A stretch of DNA of 64,000 nt from contig NZ_JAPFHA010000001.1 in the NCBI RefSeq assembly GCF_026586805.1, positions 124,001 through 188,000 of the forward strand. Reading direction: 5' to 3'. This DNA is from Niveibacterium sp. 24ML. GTDB taxonomy: Bacteria > Pseudomonadota > Gammaproteobacteria > Burkholderiales > Rhodocyclaceae. The position numbers and the translations under genes are program-made. The notes beneath the pieces were generated by a model. That model worked only from the letters and a program-made list of their open reading frames with translations, had not been told where the DNA came from and searched no databases. Shown piece after piece: positions 18,849 to 28,524 of this stretch (its first letter is position 1; every line of letters begins with the position of its first letter).

Positions 18849-21698
18849 TCAGGCTCCCACGGCGGTGTTGGCCGCTGCGCCGGCATCAGGCAGCAGTACG
18901 TAGAGCCCCATCACGTCGACGGGCAGGCTGGCGGTGACCTGATAGCTACCGCGGCCTTCGGCGGCCTCGCGCACACGGCGATGGTCCAACAACAGGGTTT
19001 GGGCGCGGGCCTTGGCGATGGCCTCGAACTGGGCTTGCCATTCAGGCAGCGCGTCGAGTGCGGTTTGCAGGTGACGGTCTCGCAGCGGGGGCGGCATGTT
19101 GCGTGTGGCTTCGGCACCAAGCAGCTCGCGCGTCTGCTCTGGCGATAGTTCGTTGAAGGGCTCGGAGCCTACGCTTGCGACGGCGACGGCTTCTTCACAC
19201 ATCAGCAGACGGGTCGAAGTGCCGTGGGTGACGGTGAGTTGGTGGCGGATACGTAGCAGCAGCACCGTCGTCTTGAGGCTGACCGCGCTCACGAAGGCGG
19301 CACCGGCGCGGGCCACCGCGACGGCTTCGTCGGCGCCTGGCACGGCATCAAGGGCTTGCTCCAGCAAGGTGTCGGCCAGGACCGACACCAGGGGATGGGT
19401 GCGATGGATGAAGGTCGCGCCCTGCGCGGCGGGCTGGTGGAAGTCGATTCGCAGAGCGCCCGATAGGCCTTCAGCCGCCAGGCGCTCTTGCACCGCGACC
19501 GGAAGGTGTTCCGTCAGCAGCTTGAAGTGCTGTTTCACCGCTTGCAGCGGCGACCCGAGCTGGTTTGCGGCGCGACTGACAAATCGCTCGACGTCTGCCT
19601 CACCGCCCAAGACTGCGGAGGACTTGCGCCACTCGGGGAGCACATCCTCCGGCTTCAGGCGGCGCTGGGCGAAGATGCTGCGATTCTGCTTGGCCTTCTC
19701 CTTGGCGCTTTGCCAGGCAAGGTCAATTTGCTTGGCTGGCTCACCAAACAGGTCAAGCTGGGATTGCGCGTTGAGCGGCGCGCCCTTGCGCAGCAACACG
19801 GCGTTCATCAGGGCTTGGGTGAGCTTGCCTTCGTCGTCGGGCATGGGCACCAGCACGCCCAGTTCCTTCCGAATGCTCTCGGCCTTGCGCAGAATCACTT
19901 GCAGCACGGCGCCGTCGACCGGATTGTCTTCACCGTAGAGCATGGTGCTGCGCACTTCAGGGGCCTTCTGGCCGAAGCGGTCCACGCGCCCTTCCCGCTG
20001 CTCATGGCGGGTTGGGTTCCAGCTCAAGTCGTAATGAACGACGGCGGTGAAGAGGTTCTGCAGGTTGATACCTTCCGACAGGCAGTCGGTGGCAACCAAG
20101 ATGCGAACATCGCTTTCGCCCAACTGCTCAACCGCAGCCTCGCGCTCATCGGGCGTCAGTTCGCCCGTCACCGCCTTGACGGTCGCTGACTTGAATTTGT
20201 CCTGGAGCGCGGCTGCCAGGTAGTGGGCAGTGGCGATGTAGCGGCAAAACACGACAGGCAAGAAGCCATCCTTCAAGAGGACGGCCAGGTGGTCCTGCAG
20301 CTTGGCGAGCTTGGGGTCGTTCTGCTGGCCCGCCAGTGCGGCGGCACTCGCGACCAGTGCTCGCAAGCGCTCGGTGTCTTCGGTCTGCGCTCCGGGCTCG
20401 ATGTCATCAGTCGAGAGGGCGTCTTCCGTGCCGTCCAGCACACGGTCGTTGGCCTGCGCTTCAAGGTCCTCAAGCGAGGCCGCCTCGCCGATTCCTTCTT
20501 CGGCCTGTGCGCCCTGAAGGCGCGTGCGCAGGGCATTTACCGCCGCAGCGGGGGACGACGAGATGCAACGCAGGAGCGCGAGAGCGGCCCACCAGTTCAT
20601 GCGCTGTTCACGCAGCCCTTGACCCTCGGCGCGCTCAACCAGTTCACGGGCGTAGGTCAGCACATCGTTGAAAAGCTGCCCCCAAGCGCCTGTGAGCCGA
20701 TAAGTGATTTCGGCCGACTTGCGGTCAGGGAACATCGAGGTGTCTTGCCACTCAGCAATGTCGGGGCGGCGACGCTGCACAAAATGGCGGGAGAGCGCTT
20801 CACGCAGGTCGCTGCGCTGACCGACTGGCAAGTCTTTGAGTTGTTCGAAATCGGTACGCAGCAGGCCGAGCAGGTTGAAGAACGCATCCTCGTCGCCGCT
20901 ATGAGGGGTCGCGGTCAGCAACACCAGATGGCGCTCAGGGTCGGCGACGAGACCTTTCAGCAGTTGGTGACGCTGCTGTCGTCCCTGGCCTGCCTGGGTG
21001 CAGGTGTGCGCTTCGTCGACGATGACGAACTCTGGGCAGAAACGCTGGAAGGCCTCGCGACGGCGCTCGGACTTGATGTAGTCAAGACTCACCACGGTAT
21101 AAGGGTGCGCATCGAACAGCGATGCGCCAGGCGGGAGGTCGCGCTCCAGCCGGTCGGCGGTGTTCGAGCGAACCACGACGGCGGGAATGTGGAAGCGCTC
21201 GACCAGCTCGCGCTGCCATTGCTCGCACAGGTGAGGCGGACAAAGAACGGTCAGGCGCTGGACCTCGCCACGGTCAAGCAACTCGCGAGCGATAAGTGCG
21301 CCTTCGATGGTCTTACCGATACCGACGTCGTCGGCAATCAGCAGCCTGACGGTGGGCTGCTTAAGGGCCATCAGCAAGGGCACGAGCTGGTACGCGCGAG
21401 GCTCCACCGCGATGTTGCCGAAACTGCGGAACGGCCCGGCCCCACTGCGCAGTTTGAGCTGTAGCGCATCGAGCAACAGCTGGCTGGCCGAGTGGTTGCG
21501 TGCCTGGTTGAGCGTGGGCCAGGGGAAGGTGGCAGGCTGGACCGGCTGTCGCTCAAGGGGCAGGTAGATGAGCGTCTCGTCGCGCTCCCCGCCACCCAAT
21601 GGCCGTAGGCGCAGGGTCTGGGCGTCAGACTCGGGGAGAACAATCCATTCGCGGCCACGGGCCGAGACAAGGCTTCCAGGGTTGAAGGCTGCTTCCAT
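18849..21698 (-). CDS. SNF2-family helicase/translocase, DrmD-like
   Basis: I choose the ATG at 21698 (MEAAFNPGSLV), 4 bp after the peptidase stop, giving 949 aa. The SF2/SNF2 motifs are complete: ADDVGIGKTIEGALIA (Walker A), FVIVDEAHTCTQ (DEAH), LLTATPHSGDEDAFFNLL (motif III), LSEGINLQNLF and a final HEQREGRVDRFGQ arginine-finger block. It belongs to the RapA/HepA-like group that translocates on double-stranded DNA. In class 1 DISARM the equivalent is DrmD, found with DrmMI, as here. Its position next to the methylase in one operon supports a shared role. Confidence 0.8.
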   Translation of the reverse strand: MEAAFNPGSLVSARGREWIVLPESDAQTLRLRPLGGGERDETLIYLPLERQPVQPATFPWPTLNQARNHSASQLLLDALQLKLRSGAGPFRSFGNIAVEPRAYQLVPLLMALKQPTVRLLIADDVGIGKTIEGALIARELLDRGEVQRLTVLCPPHLCEQWQRELVERFHIPAVVVRSNTADRLERDLPPGASLFDAHPYTVVSLDYIKSERRREAFQRFCPEFVIVDEAHTCTQAGQGRQQRHQLLKGLVADPERHLVLLTATPHSGDEDAFFNLLGLLRTDFEQLKDLPVGQRSDLREALSRHFVQRRRPDIAEWQDTSMFPDRKSAEITYRLTGAWGQLFNDVLTYARELVERAEGQGLREQRMNWWAALALLRCISSSPAAAVNALRTRLQGAQAEEGIGEAASLEDLEAQANDRVLDGTEDALSTDDIEPGAQTEDTERLRALVASAAALAGQQNDPKLAKLQDHLAVLLKDGFLPVVFCRYIATAHYLAAALQDKFKSATVKAVTGELTPDEREAAVEQLGESDVRILVATDCLSEGINLQNLFTAVVHYDLSWNPTRHEQREGRVDRFGQKAPEVRSTMLYGEDNPVDGAVLQVILRKAESIRKELGVLVPMPDDEGKLTQALMNAVLLRKGAPLNAQSQLDLFGEPAKQIDLAWQSAKEKAKQNRSIFAQRRLKPEDVLPEWRKSSAVLGGEADVERFVSRAANQLGSPLQAVKQHFKLLTEHLPVAVQERLAAEGLSGALRIDFHQPAAQGATFIHRTHPLVSVLADTLLEQALDAVPGADEAVAVARAGAAFVSAVSLKTTVLLLRIRHQLTVTHGTSTRLLMCEEAVAVASVGSEPFNELSPEQTRELLGAEATRNMPPPLRDRHLQTALDALPEWQAQFEAIAKARAQTLLLDHRRVREAAEGRGSYQVTASLPVDVMGLYVLLPDAGAAANTAVGA

Positions 21699-21702
21699 GG
21701 TT

Positions 21703-22566
21703 TTACTGGGACTTCCCTTCAATACGGTTCGCCGCTTCAAAGATGGCGTACAGGCTGATTTGACGAAGGTCGACCTCGGGGATGAGTTCGCTCAGGTACT
21801 GCTGCGACGCCACCTTGAGTTCACGCCTTGCGCATACCAAATAGGACACCGCCTCTGCTTCTGTCTCCCGGACGGGATACGGGAGCTTGGAACGGTCGGG
21901 CCAAGCTCCCTTGTTATGTGGGCCACAGTGGCCACAGAAGATATGCCCGAGTTCATGCGCCAACGTGGCGAAACGCGTGGGCAAGTTGTGGTTAACGTTG
22001 AGTTGAATGAGCCATTCTGGTTTGCCCGACTCGGGAATGAGCGTGGGCATGGCTTGGAGGTTTCGAGCGTTCCCGGCAAGCAGCGAACCGAAGTTCCGTT
22101 CTTCGATGCGAACGCTGTTCTTTTCTCGGTGCAACTTGACTACGCGTCCCCACTCGATTTCGTCCATATCGCCGTGAGCAACGAATGGATTGGCGTGCTC
22201 GCCGGGTAAGGGCTTGCCTTCAGTGTCGCTGACCTCGTAGAGAAAGGAGACCGGCCCAAACGGACGCAGCACGACGATGGGGATAGCACCAGGACAAATC
22301 GTTCGACCATTTGCATTCCATCGCTTCTCAGTGGCGACAGCTGCAGCTCCTGGACGCTGCAGCCGAACCAGCATCGCGTTGTAGACCGAAAGGTTGCTCA
22401 AACGCCGCGCGAATTCGATGAACTCCGTGAACGCTGTCGCCCCCTGTGAAGCCAATGCGTCCTTGAACAATCGGTCCACCGCCGCAGCACATTCGGCAAA
22501 GGTGCGCAGTCGGCTAAGGCTGCGCGTCGAGATTTCCTCGAAGAGGTCAGACTGAGCGCGACTCAT
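21703..22566 (-). CDS. ImmA/IrrE-type metallopeptidase domain protein
   Basis: The zinc-protease motif AHELGHIFCGH (HExxH) lies near residues 180-190 of 287. This is the ImmA/IrrE fold, which cleaves regulators such as phage-type repressors. The N-terminal half (LRTFAECAAAVDRLFKDALA...YNAMLVRLQRPGA) resembles the leader seen in anti-restriction ArdC-like and DUF955 proteins. It carries a putative single-stranded-DNA-binding part in that group. Its ATG overlaps the helicase stop (ATGA). A protease inside a DISARM-like operon is unusual; it might relieve repression of the operon or act as an effector. Both ideas are inference. Confidence 0.75.
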   Translation of the reverse strand: MSRAQSDLFEEISTRSLSRLRTFAECAAAVDRLFKDALASQGATAFTEFIEFARRLSNLSVYNAMLVRLQRPGAAAVATEKRWNANGRTICPGAIPIVVLRPFGPVSFLYEVSDTEGKPLPGEHANPFVAHGDMDEIEWGRVVKLHREKNSVRIEERNFGSLLAGNARNLQAMPTLIPESGKPEWLIQLNVNHNLPTRFATLAHELGHIFCGHCGPHNKGAWPDRSKLPYPVRETEAEAVSYLVCARRELKVASQQYLSELIPEVDLRQISLYAIFEAANRIEGKSQ

Positions 22567-25500
22567 CGGCCAGCCCCAAAAAGGTCGGCATGAGCCTTAA
22601 ATATTGCGTGCCACTCCGACCGCTCTTTGGGGAACCGAACAACGAGATAGCCCAGGTCGTCAAGCCGACGGTCAATGAACGCGTCCTTCTCACTTTGGGT
22701 GTCCGTCTCGTGGTGAGGGCCGTCGATGAACACGGCGAGATTGAACTCGTCGTAGAAGAAATCGGCGCAGGTGTTGGCCGCGGGAATGCTGTGTTGTCCG
22801 CGGTCCGGTTTGCGGTACCCCTGCTCATTGACAAGGTCGAGCCAGGCTTGCTCCAGCGAACTGCCTGCGGTGCGCGCAAGTTGGGCGTCGTGCTCGTCTG
22901 GCGCTCGACCCTGGGTCCCCTGGTTTGTCCGGGCTTGCGTCAAGCGACAGAGCAAATCCAGCAGCAAACCGCTCGCGACCTTGTCCTTGCGGTCAATAAG
23001 CGTGTGGTCGGGTTGGTTGTAGTACGAGAGCAGACAACGGTAACAGCCGGCTTCGCAGAAGGGCTCGCCGTTGTGGTCGAGCTCCTCCTCCAGACTCTCT
23101 CGCTTCCAGGTGTTTCCGGGTGACGGTGCTTTGAAGTGCATCACTTCGAGCGCCTTGGCCGCGACTGCAGCCAGTGCGTCCGGCTCGGTGGCCAAACGCG
23201 TCAGCACCCCAGCTCCGCCCTCGGCCGCTTCAAACAGCAGGATGGATTGACGTAGCTCACGCGTGGGCAGTGGCTCAGCCATGAGCTCGCTTTCTTCGAG
23301 CTGGTAGACCGCTTCGATGCCGCGCTTGAGCGCGTACTGCAAGGTCGTCAGGGTCTCTGGTTCCAGCTCACCGAGCGCATGGTGAGGGCGCACGATGAGG
23401 ATGTTTCGACTGTCCTGGACGTAAGGGACGATACGTTGCGGAGGTGTTTTGTCAGGCGGCGCCTCGCCCTCGCTTTCGGTTTCACCGTTGCCATCGTCGA
23501 CGCCGCCCACCCAGTGGCCGGTGACCGGGTTCATCATGAAACCCTGGATGGACTTCTCCTTGCGACGACGCCAGCCAAAGTTCATGCGCCAGACTGTTGC
23601 CGCTGGCCCGTACTGCATCTGTACCAGTGGCCCGCTGGCATCCTCGACGACCGTAGTGACCATCTGCAACTTGCCCTCAGCTTGGGCGAACTGCAGCGTG
23701 GTCTGCATTTCGTAGCCCTGGCGCACCCGTTCTTCTTCATTGGCGGTGATGCGCTCGGCGCGTTTGGTCGAGACGTTCTCGATTCGATAGAGGTTTCGGA
23801 CTTCTTTTGCTTCGGCCAGCGATGCACCGCAGGAAATGCAGCGGTCGACGTCGCGCTGTGAACGGAAGTGGCCATAGCCGCAGACCGGACACAAGCGCGC
23901 GACTTCGGTGGGCAAGCGAGCCCCCTCGGTCACCTGGTCTTGGCCAGTAATCGTCAGCAGGGCTTTGGTGACCCGGTACTGGCTACCCTCGTGGTAGATG
24001 AGGCTGTATGGGCCGAACTCGCCCAGTGCCAGGAAGCGCGGTCGAGACAGGAAGCTTTCCCGACCGATGGAGCCACGCCGTGCGGGCAAGTAAGCCAGCA
24101 GGGGCAGTCGGGGGAAGTTGTAGCCCGGCAGGAACCCCTGAGAGGCAAGGTAGCGGTAGGTGTAGAAGTCCGAGTTGAATGCGCTGTCACCGGCCAACAG
24201 CAGGTCGCGCTGCTTGCGTGCTTCGTTGTGTCGTTGTTGGGCCTCGCGGCGTTCCCGCTCACTTGCCGCAGGGTTGTTCTCAATCTTGAAGTTCAGTTCA
24301 ATCGCCTGCGCCGTAGCACGATACAGGTCACGCCAGCGCTGCAGCGACTTGTCGAACTCCTGGTACGTGCGCTGGAAGACAGACTCGGCCCAGTGGTCAG
24401 AGTACCAAGGGGCATTCCGAGGTGTGAGTTCGTCAGCCAGCATGGAGAGGACACGCAAGCCCCGCGCATGCGCTCGGAGCTTGGCTTCAGGTTTATCGAG
24501 GTCAGCCGCCACGTCTTCCATGATGGGAAGTGCTTCAGGCTGATTCATGTCCAGCAGGTCGCGGACACTGTTACCGAGTCGCCGACCGGTTTCCGCGAGC
24601 CAAATGGCGTGCATGTGGCTCTTCACCAGTTCGAGGTTGGCGAGGTCCAGGGTCGGCGCATTCACCTGACCATGCACCATTCGAACCGGGTCACGGAAGT
24701 AGTACTGGTCGTGCGGGGATTGGCTTGCGCAGTAAGTGATGACCAAGGCCGGCTGACCCGCACGCCCGGCTCGACCGCTGCGCTGTGCATAATTCGCCGG
24801 GGTAGGCGGCACATTGCGCATGTAGACGGTGTTGAGCGAGGAGATATCGACGCCCAACTCCATCGTCGGGGAGCAGAACAGAACGGGCAGCCATTCAAGG
24901 TCGTTACCGTTCTTTTTGCGCCACTCCTCGCGGTCCTTTTCGGTGAAGCGGAATCGGGCTTCGCGTTCGAGACGGTCTTCCTGCTCAACTTGCGCAGTGT
25001 GTTCGCGAGCCTCGAACTCGAAGAGCTGGTGCACAGGGCTATCCAACAATCCGGCGATATTGCGGTACAGACCACGGAAGAACGCGTTGTCCTCGGCCTG
25101 GCGCTGGCTCTGACCATCGCCGAGTTGCCAGAGCAAGGCAGTGCCGTTGAGCTGCCAGCCGGTCAGGCCGACATCCGTCTCTTCCTTGCGGACCAGTCCG
25201 TACGACTCCGCAGCCTTGAGCAGAGCACCAACGACAGCGCCCCATGTCTGGTCGTTGATGGACTTGTAGAACGGATTGGCCCCGCCCCATGTGCTGCCAT
25301 GGCGCAGGGTCCGCCCGAGCCGGGAACGACTGGAGCCGATGACCAGGAAGTCTTCAACCTGAAGGCGCCGACCCCGGCGGTCCGTTTCCTCTTTGGGTCG
25401 CGAGGTTACGAACCAGCGAGCTGCGACAGGCCGCTCGTCTTCTGTGAAGCCCCAAGGCTCGCGAAGGTTTGCGTAGCTTTGGGTGCGGAGCTGTTCGAGC

Positions 25501-27893
25501 TCCGTGCGGTCCAGGTAGCGCGTCGCGATACACAGCCCCTGCCGCATAAAGTCAAAGAGCTCGCGCAGAACCTTCGCGCGCTCTTCCGGGGTGGCCGATT
25601 GCAGGACCTGAGGTGCCTCTGCCCATTCGGACGCGTCCGCCGCGAGGTCTTCGAGGTCTTGGTAGCCGATGCGAACCAGGCCCAGTTGTTCCAAGTTCGG
25701 GTTGTTGAATCGCCAACCGCGACGCAAGTCGAAGTAAGTCCTGTAACCGAGGATGCTGCGCATGGCTTCTTGCACCTGCCTGCGCGTGTTGCCCTTGAGC
25801 TCGGGCTGTTGCATGTACTCGGCGCGAACCGCCGGGTCGTCACGATGAAAGCCCAACGCTTCAAAGACCGCGTTGCCGACCTCCCGCTCGGTCAGTAGAT
25901 TGCCACTCGCCCGTTTAACGGCCGACAGCAGTGCCGAGCGCGTCAGCAGGACCTGCAAAAAGTCGTTGAAGTGTCCCGCTTGAAGCGCCGCATCCTGGCG
26001 ATTGTCGGAAAAACCGAGCACCTTCTTGGCCTCGGCGGAGAGCTGCTGGTCTTGCTCATAGAGGTAGCGCAGGGCTGACAACGTCAGCATGGTGGTCGCC
26101 GAGCTGCGGCCTTCACCAGAGAGGGACGTCAGGCGAAGCGCGTCCTTGCCGGCAGAGTTATGCGAGACGCCGCATGCGAGGCAGAATCGGAACGAACCCG
26201 GGATGAACCACGCCTGCAAACCTTGCTCGTTCGTCACGACGCCATCTGGGCGAATCTTGAGCGACTGCGGCAAGAACTTGCGCTGGCCGGACTTGATTCG
26301 CCACTCACCATCGGCGCGTTCCTCTAGCCAGGACTCCGGGTAGCGTTCGAGGTTCTCGGGTTCCCAGATGTTCTTGCCGTCCGGCATCAGGAAACCGAAC
26401 TTGACCTGCTCGTCCTCGTGCTGGCGCTCCTCGATGTTTCGCACGTCGAAGGTGCGCCCCTCGGGACCATCGGTATCCCAGACCGGGATGTACTCCTGAC
26501 CGCAGTCGCGGCAGAAGTGGGTGTGATAGTAGCGGCGGTGGCGGCTCTCTTCGCCCGAGACAAACTGCTGGCCATCCAGGGTGATGGCACGACGCCCCTG
26601 CGCTTCGAGCGTCGTATAAACCTTGCCGCCACCCGCAATGAACTGGTGAAGCTTGAACGCGAACAGACTCTTCCCGGTCTTATCGGTGACGGCGTGGGCC
26701 CGAAGCATGAACTGCTGCAAATAGGCGAGAGACACTTCAAACGATTCACCCGAATCGCGCTGCAGGGCTTCGGCGGCCTGCGCAAGGGTTAGCGGTTTGG
26801 CCCGCCGCGGTTTGTCACCTTCATAGTTGAGCCCGAGCATGAGTTCGACCCACACCGACATCGGGTGTGCAGCCATCGCTTCGAAATCGAGATGGGTGGG
26901 CACGCCGGCGCGAATCGCTGCGCCGAGCTTGGGACGCACCGATTCAAGGGTCTCGGATTCCGGGGTGGTTCGCCTGAGAGTCTCGGTAATGACGTTGCGG
27001 TCGGCGATGCTCGTACCGAAGAGGCGACGCGCCACGTTGGCGACCACTGCGTTGCGCTCCATCTGGGTACCTTCGGACGCCATCGTGGCGGAGGTGCCGA
27101 TGCAGATGAGGTCTTCGGCCAATGCCTCGCGCACCCGCCGCACCAGCAGCGCAACATCCGCCCCCTGACGACCGCGGTAGGTGTGCAGCTCATCAAGCAC
27201 AAGGAACCGCAGTCCCTTGGCGTTTCGCATCACGGCCTTGTCGATGTCGTTCTGCCGCGTCATCAGCAGTTCGAGCATCATGAAGTTCGTGAGCAGGATG
27301 TCCGGCGGCGTCGCCGCCATCGCTTGGCGCTCTTCGTCGCTTTCCTGGCCGGTATAGCGGCCGAAGGTCACCGGGCAGGTTACGGGGTCCGAGCCCAGGA
27401 ACTTCTTGAGTTCTTCAAGCTGCGAGTTCGCCAGCGCATTCATCGGATAGATAACGATGGCGCGAGTGCGTGGCGCGGGGTCGGCTTTCTTGGCTTTGAG
27501 ACACGCATCCACGACAGGGATGAAGTAGCTCAGGGACTTGCCGGAGCCGGTTCCCGTCGTGAGCACATAGCTCTCACCGGCGAGCGCCAGACTGATGGCC
27601 TCTGCTTGGTGCTGGTGAAGGGGCAAGGGGACGCCCGCCGAACTCGCAGACTTACCGAGTCGGAAGATGTCCGCGCACTCCGGACTGAGCAAACCACTGG
27701 CCACGAGCTCATCCACCGTACCGCCCGAGCGGTAGGTCGGGTTTATCTGGATGAGCGGTTCGGGCCAGTACTTCTGGCTCTGGTATTCACGGTCAACATG
27801 CTGACGGATGTCGTCGGCCCGAATCCGCGTGAAGCTGCGGGTAAATTGCTCGTATTCGGTAACGACATGCGCGCGAAACTGAAATACGTCCAT
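22563..27893 (-). CDS. giant SF2 helicase with DUF1998 and C-terminal nuclease-like domain
   Basis: The start is placed at MDVFQFRAHVV (27893), giving 1,776 aa; the 42 residues upstream look like non-coding translation. Motifs in order: TTGTGSGKSLSYF (Walker A, about 112-122), LVLDELHTYRGRQGADV (about 232), GTSATM, a CRDCGQEY zinc site, SDNRQDAALQAGHFND, then ELGVDISSL and YAQRSGRAGRAGQPAL. A zinc ribbon (CPVCGYGHF...CISCGASL) and a DUF1998 module follow, with GCYRCLLSYYNQ. The last 120 residues (DFFYDEFNLAVFIDGPHHE...LGYLVVRFP) resemble a Vsr/DUF559 endonuclease fold. It joins features of DrmA and DrmB, and recalls Druantia DruE and MrfA. It is the first gene of the operon. Confidence 0.8.
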   Translation of the reverse strand: MDVFQFRAHVVTEYEQFTRSFTRIRADDIRQHVDREYQSQKYWPEPLIQINPTYRSGGTVDELVASGLLSPECADIFRLGKSASSAGVPLPLHQHQAEAISLALAGESYVLTTGTGSGKSLSYFIPVVDACLKAKKADPAPRTRAIVIYPMNALANSQLEELKKFLGSDPVTCPVTFGRYTGQESDEERQAMAATPPDILLTNFMMLELLMTRQNDIDKAVMRNAKGLRFLVLDELHTYRGRQGADVALLVRRVREALAEDLICIGTSATMASEGTQMERNAVVANVARRLFGTSIADRNVITETLRRTTPESETLESVRPKLGAAIRAGVPTHLDFEAMAAHPMSVWVELMLGLNYEGDKPRRAKPLTLAQAAEALQRDSGESFEVSLAYLQQFMLRAHAVTDKTGKSLFAFKLHQFIAGGGKVYTTLEAQGRRAITLDGQQFVSGEESRHRRYYHTHFCRDCGQEYIPVWDTDGPEGRTFDVRNIEERQHEDEQVKFGFLMPDGKNIWEPENLERYPESWLEERADGEWRIKSGQRKFLPQSLKIRPDGVVTNEQGLQAWFIPGSFRFCLACGVSHNSAGKDALRLTSLSGEGRSSATTMLTLSALRYLYEQDQQLSAEAKKVLGFSDNRQDAALQAGHFNDFLQVLLTRSALLSAVKRASGNLLTEREVGNAVFEALGFHRDDPAVRAEYMQQPELKGNTRRQVQEAMRSILGYRTYFDLRRGWRFNNPNLEQLGLVRIGYQDLEDLAADASEWAEAPQVLQSATPEERAKVLRELFDFMRQGLCIATRYLDRTELEQLRTQSYANLREPWGFTEDERPVAARWFVTSRPKEETDRRGRRLQVEDFLVIGSSRSRLGRTLRHGSTWGGANPFYKSINDQTWGAVVGALLKAAESYGLVRKEETDVGLTGWQLNGTALLWQLGDGQSQRQAEDNAFFRGLYRNIAGLLDSPVHQLFEFEAREHTAQVEQEDRLEREARFRFTEKDREEWRKKNGNDLEWLPVLFCSPTMELGVDISSLNTVYMRNVPPTPANYAQRSGRAGRAGQPALVITYCASQSPHDQYYFRDPVRMVHGQVNAPTLDLANLELVKSHMHAIWLAETGRRLGNSVRDLLDMNQPEALPIMEDVAADLDKPEAKLRAHARGLRVLSMLADELTPRNAPWYSDHWAESVFQRTYQEFDKSLQRWRDLYRATAQAIELNFKIENNPAASERERREAQQRHNEARKQRDLLLAGDSAFNSDFYTYRYLASQGFLPGYNFPRLPLLAYLPARRGSIGRESFLSRPRFLALGEFGPYSLIYHEGSQYRVTKALLTITGQDQVTEGARLPTEVARLCPVCGYGHFRSQRDVDRCISCGASLAEAKEVRNLYRIENVSTKRAERITANEEERVRQGYEMQTTLQFAQAEGKLQMVTTVVEDASGPLVQMQYGPAATVWRMNFGWRRRKEKSIQGFMMNPVTGHWVGGVDDGNGETESEGEAPPDKTPPQRIVPYVQDSRNILIVRPHHALGELEPETLTTLQYALKRGIEAVYQLEESELMAEPLPTRELRQSILLFEAAEGGAGVLTRLATEPDALAAVAAKALEVMHFKAPSPGNTWKRESLEEELDHNGEPFCEAGCYRCLLSYYNQPDHTLIDRKDKVASGLLLDLLCRLTQARTNQGTQGRAPDEHDAQLARTAGSSLEQAWLDLVNEQGYRKPDRGQHSIPAANTCADFFYDEFNLAVFIDGPHHETDTQSEKDAFIDRRLDDLGYLVVRFPKERSEWHAIFKAHADLFGAGR

Positions 27894-28222
27894 GGTCTCT
27901 ATTCTTCTGAACGGCACGAATCCAACGTGAACACCTTTGCCATCACCAGCCCGTCTTCGCGCAGCGGGCTGGCGCTGGAGGCAATCGCCAAACGTAAGCG
28001 CAGCCGCCCTCCGAGGCATTGACGCGGGACAGTGTACCGCTTGGCGGCGCCGCCTGTTGCCGCATCAGCCCTTGAGAGCCCCAAATTGGGCAACCGCCGA
28101 ACAAATCGTGGTCAAGGGTCTCCCTCGCATCGGTGACGCCCCGAGGGCAAACGCATTGCCCTCAGGGGAATTTCTTCAAAAAGGCTAAACCTCAGGGGCT
28201 ATATCCGGGACCGAACAATTTC
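27894..28222. promoter_or_regulatory. divergent control region with two CCTCAGGGG direct repeats
   Basis: This 329-bp gap separates the minus-strand defence operon from the plus-strand AlpA-like gene, so promoters for both must lie here. CCTCAGGGG occurs at 28160-28168 and again at 28190-28198, 30 bp apart, about three helical turns. Each contains the palindrome CCTNAGG. They sit 25-63 bp before the AlpA-like start and could be its operators. I could not pick -10/-35 boxes with confidence. Confidence 0.35.
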
Positions 28223-28447
28223 ATGGATGTCCCAGCGATGACCACGACGCCCCCACCCCAACTGCTCAAGAAGACTGATGTCTGCGCGCGCCTGTCCATT
28301 TCCCCGCGTACGCTGGAAGGGATGGTGAACGAGCGCACGTTCCCACCCCCGGTCCGAATGGGACGGCATGTGTACTGGACCGAGAACGCGGTGTCCGCCT
28401 GGGTCACGCGCCTCTTCGGCGCGCAAGAAAACTGGCGCCCCCAGTAA
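28223..28447 (+). CDS. AlpA-like helix-turn-helix regulator/excisionase
   Basis: The start is ATG 28223 or 28238; upstream in-frame sequence is not protein-like. The 74-residue product reads LLKKTDVCARLSISPRTLEGM, a MerR/AlpA winged-helix start, then FPPPVRMGRHVYWTENAVSAWV, the classic second half of AlpA-family proteins. These small proteins act as excisionase or as activators of integrase genes on P4-like islands. An integrase and tRNA-Phe site lie within 4.2 kb, which fits that role. It might also regulate the adjacent defence operon. Confidence 0.7.
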   Translation: MDVPAMTTTPPPQLLKKTDVCARLSISPRTLEGMVNERTFPPPVRMGRHVYWTENAVSAWVTRLFGAQENWRPQ

Positions 28448-28524
28448 CCGGGCACTGCGCCATTGCCCCTCTCACCGTCGGCGCTCCGCTCAGCAGGGAG
28501 CCTCTGGACGTCGCAAAAGCGGAT

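Noticed and set aside
8648..27893. Calling the whole block canonical class 1 DISARM with mkoB as drmC
   Set aside because: The PLD gene is directly coupled to the kinase-helicase, which fits Mokosh better, and drmA and drmB are not separate genes.
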